Assembly: GCA_902590915.1 (NCBI GenBank)
Contig: CACIYQ010000004.1
Coordinates: 1 to 64,000 of the forward strand
Reading direction: 5' to 3'
Length of the DNA stretch: 64,000 nt
DNA from: an uncultured Pelagibacteraceae bacterium
GTDB lineage: Bacteria; Pseudomonadota; Alphaproteobacteria; Pelagibacterales; Pelagibacteraceae
The notes under the pieces are model-generated. The model saw only the letters and a program-made list of their open reading frames with translations, had not been told where the DNA came from and searched no databases. The translations under genes were made by a program, and so were the position numbers. Of the stretch, positions 16,687 through 23,685 are shown piece after piece (the stretch's first letter is position 1; each line of letters opens with the position of its first letter).

Positions 16687-17525
16687 TAGTTTATATATTC
16701 TTTAATTATAGATCCAATTGTTGGCATAGACCTTAATCCGTGGCCTCCATCAATAATATGCAACTTAACTTGTAGTTTTTTCTTTTTAAGTAAATCATAA
16801 TAATATTTTGAAACTCCTGGAGCTGTATTTTTATCATCTTTTCCAACAATTAATATATTGAGAGATTTTAAATCTATATCTTTATAATTGAAACTTGGTG
16901 AGTTTTTTTTTAATTCTTTCAATTGAGATTTGGTTTCCCATTTTTTACCGTTGCTTAGTTTTTTTCTAATTTCCCAGTCACACGGGCAAGAGATCAAAAT
17001 ATTTATATCAACTAATCCTGGTACTTTTCCATGAATAGTACCTCCCTGATAAGCTCCTCCAGAATGACCAATTAAAATTAGTTTTTTTGGTTTATAATAT
17101 TTTTTAAGATTTTGTAATGCAGGTGCTAGTATTTGAAAATTTTTCCAATCATAATTTACTACTGTACTCTTTATAGCGTTACGAGGTCCTGATGAATATC
17201 TATCCTCTTCACTACTACCTCTTTCTCTAATAAAGTAACCAGGTCTTGCAAAAATAAGAACATTGTTATTATCGTTTATTAATTCTTTTGCAAATCTAAT
17301 TTGACTTTTTTTGGGTATTCCTGGTCTTGGAGAATTAGGACTACCATCACCATGAAGAAATACTATTAGGTTTTTTTTACCCTTTTCAATCTTTCCTAAA
17401 TTTAAAATTGCTATACATTTGTTTTTACCTGCTGATACATATTTTATGAAATCCTCTTTTTCACAAGCGTTAGAGTTTCCACTCAACAGCAAACCCAGAA
17501 CCACGATCCCTAAAAGTTTTTTCAT
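16686..17525 (-). CDS. Secreted alpha/beta hydrolase in tRNA islet
   Basis: The 279-residue protein has a signal peptide (MKKLLGIVVLGLLLSGNSNA, then CEK). Its alpha/beta-hydrolase core has an oxyanion-hole motif FLHGDG (about residues 56-61), nucleophile elbow GHSGGA (Ser at about 154), a probable acid Asp in VGKDD, and the catalytic His in DGGHG near the C-terminus. All three catalytic residues are present, so it should be active as an esterase or peptidase in the periplasm; the substrate is unknown. Cys21 directly after the leader could also be lipidated, though the lipobox is poor. It is first gene of the islet operon. Confidence 0.78.
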   Translation of the reverse strand: MKKLLGIVVLGLLLSGNSNACEKEDFIKYVSAGKNKCIAILNLGKIEKGKKNLIVFLHGDGSPNSPRPGIPKKSQIRFAKELINDNNNVLIFARPGYFIRERGSSEEDRYSSGPRNAIKSTVVNYDWKNFQILAPALQNLKKYYKPKKLILIGHSGGAYQGGTIHGKVPGLVDINILISCPCDWEIRKKLSNGKKWETKSQLKELKKNSPSFNYKDIDLKSLNILIVGKDDKNTAPGVSKYYYDLLKKKKLQVKLHIIDGGHGLRSMPTIGSIIKEYIN

Positions 17526-17548
17526 AATCTCTAAACTTTACTATAAAT

Positions 17549-17594
17549 CCTGACACACTAAAAATACATAAATACCTGACACACTCCTGACACA
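17549..17594. repeat. Three CCTGACACA direct repeats just inside the right tRNA
   Basis: CCTGACACA occurs at 17549-17557, 17575-17583 and 17586-17594. The last two have the same 11-base spacing as the pair at 15920-15939 at the other end of the islet. Position and spacing suggest arm-type recombinase sites. They also lie upstream of the hydrolase gene, so binding of a regulator is an alternative. Confidence 0.55.
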
Positions 17595-17619
17595 GTAAGA
17601 AGGAAAACAAGACAAATAC

Positions 17620-17648
17620 TTGATTGCACAAAAAAATAAAACTATTAT
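17620..17648 (+). promoter_or_regulatory. Promoter of tRNA-Met
   Basis: TTGATT (17620-17625) and TATTAT (17643-17648) are separated by 17 bases, with the tRNA 5' end 20 bases downstream. A related TATTATAA occurs at the same place in front of the degenerate copy at 15822. Confidence 0.5.
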
Positions 17649-17667
17649 AAATCAACGAGAATTACTT

Positions 17668-17744
17668 GGCGGGGTAGCTCAGTTGGTTAGAGCGCAGGAC
17701 TCATAAGCCTGAGGTCAGTGGTTCGATCCCACTTCCCGCTACCA
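17668..17744 (+). tRNA. tRNA-Met (anticodon CAT)
   Basis: The 77-base sequence folds into a full cloverleaf. Its 7-bp acceptor stem (GGCGGGG with TCCCGCT) uses G-U at the first and last pairs. The D-arm is GCTC/GAGC, the anticodon CAT lies at 17702-17704, the T-loop is TTCGATC closed by AGTGG/CCACT, and CCA is encoded. The last anticodon-stem pair is an A-G mismatch. The first acceptor pair is G-U and not the mismatch of initiator tRNAs, so it is probably elongator Met, or an Ile tRNA modified at C34. It ends one base before the stop codon of the convergent apt gene. Confidence 0.93.
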
Positions 17745-17745
17745 A

Positions 17746-18273
17746 CTAATGTCCTGGAAAATTGATTAAATTCTCAACTTTATAATTATTTTTAATTAAG
17801 CTATCAGATCCGCCGAGATCGAATAAATTGATAACAAATATAAATGCAGCTACTTTTCCTTTTGAAATTTCCACAAGTTTTGCTGCTGCTTCTGCAGTTC
17901 CTCCAGTTGCAATCAAATCATCTATAATTAAAACAGAGTCTTTACTTCCTATAGAATCTTTATGTACTTCAATAGTTGCTGTCCCATATTCAAGTTTAAA
18001 ATCTATTGAATGAACTTCTGCGGGTAATTTATTTTTTTTTCTAAGCATAATAAATGGTTTTTTTAGCAAATATGAAACTGCTGAAGCAAAAACAAATCCT
18101 CTCGACTCTATTGCTGCTATTTTGGTAAAATTAAATTTTTTGGAACGATCAAGAATTTGATTGATAGTTTCAGCAAAAGCATTTTCATCTTTAATCAAAG
18201 TTGTAATGTCTCTAAAAAGAATTCCTTTTTTTGGATAATCTGGTATTGATCTAATAAAATTTTTTAAGTTCAT
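17746..18273 (-). CDS. apt: Adenine phosphoribosyltransferase
   Basis: The 175-residue protein matches Apt length. The start NFIRSIPDYPKKGILFRDIT, the AIESRGFVFASA loop and the PRPP-binding motif LIIDDLIATGGTA are all present. It converts adenine + PRPP to AMP in the cytoplasm. It is divergent, with only 5 bases between start codons, from an MTA/SAH nucleosidase that releases adenine, so the pair salvages the adenine of MTA. Confidence 0.96.
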   Translation of the reverse strand: MNLKNFIRSIPDYPKKGILFRDITTLIKDENAFAETINQILDRSKKFNFTKIAAIESRGFVFASAVSYLLKKPFIMLRKKNKLPAEVHSIDFKLEYGTATIEVHKDSIGSKDSVLIIDDLIATGGTAEAAAKLVEISKGKVAAFIFVINLFDLGGSDSLIKNNYKVENLINFPGH

Positions 18274-18278
18274 ATGCC

Positions 18279-18809
18279 ATGAATAAATTATTTGTTGCAG
18301 CTTTAAAAGAAGAAACTCCAGGTCTAGATTATTTTCATTATATTGGAGTTGGAAAAATTAATGCTACGTATAATTTATTAAAATTAATCAATAAATTTAA
18401 ACCTAATCAAGTAATTAATTTTGGAAGTGCAGGTGCTATAAAACGACGAGTGTCTGGTATTGTTGAATGTACAAAATTTTATCAAAGAGATATGGATGTA
18501 AGAGGGTTGCTTGATTTTAAATTAGGTGAAACTCCTTTTGATAACATCAATGAAATAATTAATTCTGATGAAGGTTTTTCCTGTGGAAGTGGTGATAGTT
18601 TTGTTAATAATAAAATTGAAATGAATGTAGATCTTGTTGATATGGAGGCATACGCTTTAGCGAAGGTTTGTAAATTAGAAAATGTTAAATTTAGATGTTT
18701 TAAGTATGTATCAGATAATGCAGATGAAAATGCACCAAGTGACTGGATAGAAAATTGTAAAAAAGGGGCAAAACTCTTTCAAAATAAATTAAAAGAATTC
18801 GGATTATAA
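18279..18809 (+). CDS. mtnN: Compact MTA/SAH nucleosidase (PNP family)
   Basis: This protein hydrolyses 5'-methylthioadenosine or S-adenosylhomocysteine to free adenine. At 176 residues it is short against about 230 for E. coli MtnN, but the key parts remain: the N-terminal catalytic Glu in ALKEET, GVGKINA, NFGSAGA, the substrate-binding VDMEAYALAKVC and the catalytic Asp in YVSDNAD. The missing length is in the middle loops. It is followed 58 bases later by the polyamine enzyme that makes MTA as by-product, so MTA is the likely main substrate. Confidence 0.82.
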   Translation: MNKLFVAALKEETPGLDYFHYIGVGKINATYNLLKLINKFKPNQVINFGSAGAIKRRVSGIVECTKFYQRDMDVRGLLDFKLGETPFDNINEIINSDEGFSCGSGDSFVNNKIEMNVDLVDMEAYALAKVCKLENVKFRCFKYVSDNADENAPSDWIENCKKGAKLFQNKLKEFGL

Positions 18810-18867
18810 TTTTTTAATTGAAAATAAAAACAATATCTATATCAAAGACTTCAAATTCAGGAGATAA

Positions 18868-19908
18868 ATGACTAAAGTTGGCGAACATATAACTCTAGAT
18901 ATTATAGGAACTACCAAAGAGTATGATCCCTCTGTCTTTGAAAAAGTTATTTACGACATAGCTAAAGCTGCTAAAGTAACAATACTTAATATTTCTAAGT
19001 ATAAGTTTGAACCACAAGGTTTTACAATTTTAGCCTTGTTAGCAGAAAGCCACATTAGTTTTCATACTTTTCCAGAAAAAGGCATTATTAGTTTTGATTT
19101 TTTTACATGTGGGAAAATAAATCCTTCTGTGGCTGTAGAAATTATCAAAAAAGAATTTAAACATACCAGAATAGTTAAAAAAGAGTTTAATAGAGATACG
19201 AAGTCTCTTTATCCTGATATTTATAGCTCACCAGGACTGCAAAAATCATATGTCGTAAATAAAGTTTTAGAGGATTTTAAATCAAAAGTAGGTCAACATA
19301 TTGAAATTTTGGAGTTAGAACAATTTGGCAAATCTCTTTTTATTGATGGTGAAATCCAAGTGGCAACTACGGACGAACATTTATACAGTTCAACATTTGT
19401 TGGAGCAGGTTTAGATTTAAATCATAACAATGAGAGAGCTGCTATAATTGGTGGAGGAGATGGTGGTGTTGCTAGAGAGTGTATATCAAAAAATTTTAAT
19501 TTTATAGATTGGTATGAATTAGATCCCGAGGTTGTTGATGTATGTAATAAACATCTTGGCGATATAGGAAAAAAAGCAACTGAAAAAAATTCTGTTAAGT
19601 GTGTTTGGGGAGACGCCTTTGAAAGTATTAAATCTGTGAGTGATGACACTTACGATCATATTTATGTTGATTTAAACGACGATCAATTTTGTATTGATTT
19701 AGCATCTAAGAATATGGGCTCCTTAGTTCGAATTTTAAAACCAAAAGGGGTTATCACTACACAGGTTGGAAGCCAAGATAAAAAACCACAGCAGGTTGAA
19801 AATTGGCTGAATGTTTTTAATCAAAATTTTGGAAACACTAACTTATCAAGAGTTTATATACCAAGTTTTGATTGTTCTTGGAATTTCTCCTCATCAATAA
19901 ATCATTAA
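18868..19908 (+). CDS. speD-speE: Fused S-adenosylmethionine decarboxylase - aminopropyltransferase
   Basis: The 346-residue protein joins two polyamine enzymes. Residues 1-120 are a prokaryotic AdoMet decarboxylase: Ser61 in AESHISFHTFPE is the residue that would be converted to the pyruvoyl cofactor by self-cleavage after Glu60, and FTCG follows. Residues 130-346 are a spermidine-synthase-like domain with the AdoMet-binding IIGGGDGGVARE and YVDLND, where the catalytic Asp is expected. It would decarboxylate AdoMet and pass the aminopropyl group to a diamine, releasing MTA. Such fusions are known in a few bacteria. Self-cleavage would release the C-terminal part still joined to the alpha chain. 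Confidence 0.92.
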   Translation: MTKVGEHITLDIIGTTKEYDPSVFEKVIYDIAKAAKVTILNISKYKFEPQGFTILALLAESHISFHTFPEKGIISFDFFTCGKINPSVAVEIIKKEFKHTRIVKKEFNRDTKSLYPDIYSSPGLQKSYVVNKVLEDFKSKVGQHIEILELEQFGKSLFIDGEIQVATTDEHLYSSTFVGAGLDLNHNNERAAIIGGGDGGVARECISKNFNFIDWYELDPEVVDVCNKHLGDIGKKATEKNSVKCVWGDAFESIKSVSDDTYDHIYVDLNDDQFCIDLASKNMGSLVRILKPKGVITTQVGSQDKKPQQVENWLNVFNQNFGNTNLSRVYIPSFDCSWNFSSSINH

Positions 19909-19950
19909 TTTTCTTTATAATTATTAAATTTTTAGAAAAGAAATATTCGT

Positions 19951-20340
19951 TTAATAGTTAGTGTATTCTTTGATCTCTTTAATTTTTGATCCCGTATGAT
20001 CATTTATATTAAGCTTAATTTTTGCTCTTTCATCGTTTAAAAAGTGAACATCTCTTGAAAGTTTAATAAATTTCTCTGAGAAATTTTGATCTTTTTCACA
20101 TTGCCTTTTTTCATCTTCAATAACCCAAAGTTTTGCATTTATATCTTTTAATGAAGAAAAAAGTGTATTTAGTTTTTTATCAGATTTAACATTTTTACTT
20201 AATTGATTATTGAGAATTGAATGTTCCTCTTTGATAAATTTGAGTTTTTCAATATCTTTAATTTTATTTTGTTTGATTTCTAAAATTGAAATTTTATCTA
20301 ACAGCTCACCAACAGATACTTCAACCAGAATTTTATTCAT
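19951..20340 (-). CDS. DUF6165 family protein
   Basis: This 129-residue, highly charged and mostly helical protein begins KILVEVSVGELLDKISILEIK and contains LWVIEDEKR and LNDERAKIKLNIN. These match the small DUF6165 family as I recall it. The family has no known biochemical role and often sits near sugar-transfer genes. Here it is divergent from a GT9 glycosyltransferase with 32 bases between starts. No signal peptide or TM is seen. Confidence 0.75.
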   Translation of the reverse strand: MNKILVEVSVGELLDKISILEIKQNKIKDIEKLKFIKEEHSILNNQLSKNVKSDKKLNTLFSSLKDINAKLWVIEDEKRQCEKDQNFSEKFIKLSRDVHFLNDERAKIKLNINDHTGSKIKEIKEYTNY

Positions 20341-20372
20341 AAATAAATATACTATGTTAAGTTGTTTTAAAT

Positions 20373-21323
20373 ATGTCTAATATTTTAATTATTAAACATG
20401 GTTCTTTAGGAGATATAGCTCAAGCTTGTGGAGCAATTCAAGATATTTCTGAAAATCATCCAGATGATCAAATTTATTTGTTAACGACAAAACCTTATTA
20501 TGATCTTTTTAAAAAAAATCCACATGTTTCAAATATTATTTTAGATAAGCGATTATCAAGATTAAATTTGATTTATTTATATTCACTTATGAAAGAAATT
20601 AAAAAATATCGTTTTTCAAGAGTTTTTGATCTTCAAAATTCAAGCAGAACATCATTTTATAAAAGAATTTTATTTCCTAAAGTGAGTAAAGAAAAATGGT
20701 CTTCATCAGAGACCACTTTGCCTAAAGATAAATCTAAAGAAGATTTTGACCAATACAGTGTACTAGAAAGGTTTGATCATCAGCTAAAAGCATCAGGCTT
20801 AAAAACAAATAAAACTTTAACACCTGATTTTTCATGGAGCACTAAGGATATATCTGAAATAAAGAACTATTATGAACTTGAAAATTATATTGTTCTTTTT
20901 CCGTTTTGTTCACCGCATTTAACTTTAAAGAAATGGCCTTACTATGACGAATTAATTAAATTGATAAATGAAAAATATAAAGATGAATTTAAAATTATTA
21001 TAGCTCCTGGGCCAAATGAAATTAATGATGCCAGCAGTCTAAATGTATTATGTATTTTAGATAATGGTAAGGCTTTAAATATTTCTCAACTTTCTTCTCT
21101 AATCAAAAATAGTTCTTTTGTTATTGCCAATGACACAGGACCAGCTCACATAGCTGCTCATTTAGGTTGCCGTGGTTTAGCTTTGTTTGGCTCTCACACC
21201 TCTGCTTATAAAGTGAATATAGAAACTGAAAATTTTAAAGCTATTCAAGTTTCAGATCTATCAAAACTTTCTGCACAAAAAGTATTTGAAAAATTAAATA
21301 ATTCCCTAGAGCTTTATAAGTAA
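20373..21323 (+). CDS. Glycosyltransferase family 9 (heptosyltransferase-like)
   Basis: The 316-residue protein opens with ILIIKHGSLGDIAQACGAI, the ADP-heptose LPS heptosyltransferase start. It also has the nucleotide-sugar motif FPFCSPHLTLKKWP and the conserved late ANDTGPAHIAAHLGCRGLALFGSH (Asp-Gly-Pro-H) motif. It would add a sugar to LPS core or another envelope glycan at the inner face of the membrane. The exact donor and acceptor cannot be told. It converges with prpF with one base between stops. Confidence 0.85.
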   Translation: MSNILIIKHGSLGDIAQACGAIQDISENHPDDQIYLLTTKPYYDLFKKNPHVSNIILDKRLSRLNLIYLYSLMKEIKKYRFSRVFDLQNSSRTSFYKRILFPKVSKEKWSSSETTLPKDKSKEDFDQYSVLERFDHQLKASGLKTNKTLTPDFSWSTKDISEIKNYYELENYIVLFPFCSPHLTLKKWPYYDELIKLINEKYKDEFKIIIAPGPNEINDASSLNVLCILDNGKALNISQLSSLIKNSSFVIANDTGPAHIAAHLGCRGLALFGSHTSAYKVNIETENFKAIQVSDLSKLSAQKVFEKLNNSLELYK

Positions 21324-21324
21324 A

Positions 21325-22407
21325 TTATTTTAATTGACTTTTTTTTACAAAAACATTCCCTGACATTATTAGTCTTGCATTTCTTGTTGTGCTGACTTTT
21401 ATATCTTCAATCATTTCATTGTTATAAAAAACCTCATAATCGATTTTTAATAAACCGGAGGGGTGCTCAATTGTAAAAAGTCCCTTATCTGAAAAGTTAT
21501 TGTAGAATTCTGAACAAACAGTACCTTTTGATTTGCATGCAGCTAATAAAGCCATTGATCCTGTCACCGCATAGGCTGGGTGACAATTCCATGGCATAAA
21601 ATATCTTGAGCTTATATCAGCAGATTTAGAATTATTTACAATTGCAGTTTTAGGAATCACTGAATTTGCTACATCACCTAAACCAACTTCTTTTGCAATC
21701 TTAATTCGTACAGAATCCATTTTGTTAATAAGATTTTTATTATTATTTAACTTTTCAAAAGTCTCATTTTCACTTAATCCTAGGTCAGAGCTTTTAAAAA
21801 TCACCATAGGCACAGCACAATCAACAAGTGTAAAATTAATTCCATCTATTTGATCTTGTGAATTACCAGATGGAAATAACTTTTTAGTTTGTGAACCAAT
21901 TATATTTAAAAATTTTAATTTAATAGGTGAGCCGGCAGTTGGAACTCCATCAATTAAATAATCTCCGTCATATTCTACAATTTTATTGGGCGTTTTTACA
22001 ATCTGTTCTATTTTCATCCCAGTATTTTTATCTCTTACTACCACTGAGGTTTCACCATCTTTTGCTTTTACTAATCCTTTCTCAACAGCATAAGGTCCAA
22101 CACCTACTAAAATATTGCCACATGACGGTTTTGTATCTACTATCGGTTCATCAACTTTTACTTGCGCAAAATAATAATCAACATCAATTCCATCTTCTTT
22201 TGATTTATCAATAATTGCTACTTTACTTTTGACTGGTTCTGCACCACCTAATCCATCAATTTGTCTAATATCTGGTGAACCCATAACTGCTAGCAGAATT
22301 TTATCTCTTTGCGATACATCCTCAGGTAAATCTTTTTTTAAAAAATATGGACCTCTAGAAGTACCGCCTCTCATAAACATACAAGGTATTTTAATCTGAT
22401 CACTCAT
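21325..22407 (-). CDS. prpF: PrpF/4-oxalomesaconate tautomerase family isomerase
   Basis: The 360-residue protein starts IPCMFMRGGTSRGPYF and carries KPSCGNILVGVGPYAVEKG, both typical of PrpF-family proteins, which have a diaminopimelate-epimerase fold and move double bonds in unsaturated tricarboxylates. Characterised members isomerise 2-methyl-aconitate or 4-oxalomesaconate. The catalytic Cys of the CGN motif is present. It is divergent from two TTT uptake systems, so the substrate may be an imported tricarboxylate. No acnD is next to it; prpC and prpB are 28 kb away. Confidence 0.85.
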   Translation of the reverse strand: MSDQIKIPCMFMRGGTSRGPYFLKKDLPEDVSQRDKILLAVMGSPDIRQIDGLGGAEPVKSKVAIIDKSKEDGIDVDYYFAQVKVDEPIVDTKPSCGNILVGVGPYAVEKGLVKAKDGETSVVVRDKNTGMKIEQIVKTPNKIVEYDGDYLIDGVPTAGSPIKLKFLNIIGSQTKKLFPSGNSQDQIDGINFTLVDCAVPMVIFKSSDLGLSENETFEKLNNNKNLINKMDSVRIKIAKEVGLGDVANSVIPKTAIVNNSKSADISSRYFMPWNCHPAYAVTGSMALLAACKSKGTVCSEFYNNFSDKGLFTIEHPSGLLKIDYEVFYNNEMIEDIKVSTTRNARLIMSGNVFVKKSQLK

Positions 22408-22557
22408 GCAAAAATTTTTATTATATATATTGTTTAAAGTATATTAAATATGAGTGAATTTATATTGTTTTAGATTTGTTCTAAAATATAGTTATTGTAA
22501 CTCTTATCAAATAGATCTAAGTTTTCGATAAATTAAAATAATTAGAGGGGATAATAA

Positions 22558-23619
22558 ATGTTAAAAAAAATATTAGCAGTTTTTGCTGCTTCTTTATTTT
22601 CAGTCACTGCTGCGTTAGCTGTAGATTACTCTGGAAAAACTGTTACCATGTGGATACCTTTTAAAGCAGGTGGTGGATCAGATACTTGGGCTAGAGCAAT
22701 CGGACCAGCATTCAGTGCGAACTTACCAGGCAATCCAACAGTAGTTGTAAAAAACGTTACTGACGGAAAAGCAATTGGTGCATCAAATAAATATTTTGCT
22801 GAGCATGGAAAAGATAAAGATGGAATGGTTGTATTTGGTACTTCTGGTTCTGTACAAATGCCATTTATCTTTAAAGATGAAAGAGTTAGATATCAGTATA
22901 AAAATATGGTTCCAATTTTTGCAAGTGGAACAGGTGGAGTTGTTTATGTTAGAAAAGACATGGGTGTAACTGATATAATTAAGGACTTTGATAAACTTAA
23001 GGGACAAAAACTTGTTTATGGATCACAAGGAAAAACTTCGTTAGATGCTGTTCCAATTTTAGCATTTGATATGTTGGGTTTACCTGTGAATGTTGTTTAT
23101 GGTATGAAAGGTAGAAAAGCGGGAAGAGCTGCTATCTTGAGAGGTGAAACTACAATTGATTACCAAACTACTGCATCATATTTAAAACATGTTAAGCCTT
23201 TAGTTGAAAAAGGAGAAATGGTAGCTGTTATGACTTGGGGAGCTCCATCTGGCGGTGAAGTTTCTAGAGATCCAAACTTTCCAGACCTACCAGCATTTCC
23301 TGAAGTTTATGAAGCAGTAACAGGAAATAACTTTAAAGGTACAGAAGCTAAATCTTGGACTGCATTATTTTACGCTGGATTTGCAACACAAAAATACGTG
23401 ATGCTTCCAAAATCAGCTAAAAGAGATGTTGTTAAAGCTTGGCAGAACGCGGCAGCAGCAATCGTTAACGATCCTGCAGCTATGAAAGTTTTAAATAAAA
23501 AACTCGGTAAATATGATCAAGTTACTGGTTCTAAAGCTTTAAAATCTGCTTTAAAAAAAGCTACTTCTATAGATAGTAAGTCTGAAAAATTCTTACAATC
23601 TTGGAAAGATACCAAATAA
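22558..23619 (+). CDS. tctC: TTT-family periplasmic binding protein (first system)
   Basis: This 353-residue Bug/TctC protein has a signal peptide ending near AALA-VDYSGK. It shows VTMWIPFKAGGGSDTWARA (the carboxylate-binding first loop) and a YGSQG/LRGETTIDY segment. It captures a carboxylate for the fused TctA-TctB membrane protein that follows. A strong Shine-Dalgarno (AGAGGGG) precedes the ATG, and a GC-rich terminator-like hairpin separates it from the permease. It is divergent from prpF with 150 bases between. Confidence 0.88.
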   Translation: MLKKILAVFAASLFSVTAALAVDYSGKTVTMWIPFKAGGGSDTWARAIGPAFSANLPGNPTVVVKNVTDGKAIGASNKYFAEHGKDKDGMVVFGTSGSVQMPFIFKDERVRYQYKNMVPIFASGTGGVVYVRKDMGVTDIIKDFDKLKGQKLVYGSQGKTSLDAVPILAFDMLGLPVNVVYGMKGRKAGRAAILRGETTIDYQTTASYLKHVKPLVEKGEMVAVMTWGAPSGGEVSRDPNFPDLPAFPEVYEAVTGNNFKGTEAKSWTALFYAGFATQKYVMLPKSAKRDVVKAWQNAAAAIVNDPAAMKVLNKKLGKYDQVTGSKALKSALKKATSIDSKSEKFLQSWKDTK

Positions 23620-23637
23620 AAGTTTAATACAATATTT

Positions 23638-23669
23638 AAAAAAAAGGGGGCATGGCCCCCTTTTTTTTT
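23638..23669 (+). terminator. Terminator-like hairpin between tctC and the fused tctAB
   Basis: GGGGGC (23646-23651) pairs with GCCCCC (23655-23660) around an ATG loop. An A-run before it pairs further with the T-run after it (23661-23669). It is a textbook intrinsic terminator, but the permease starts only 17 bases later and has no strong Shine-Dalgarno, so partial read-through is expected. Confidence 0.88.
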
Positions 23670-23685
23670 ATATGTTATAAACATT

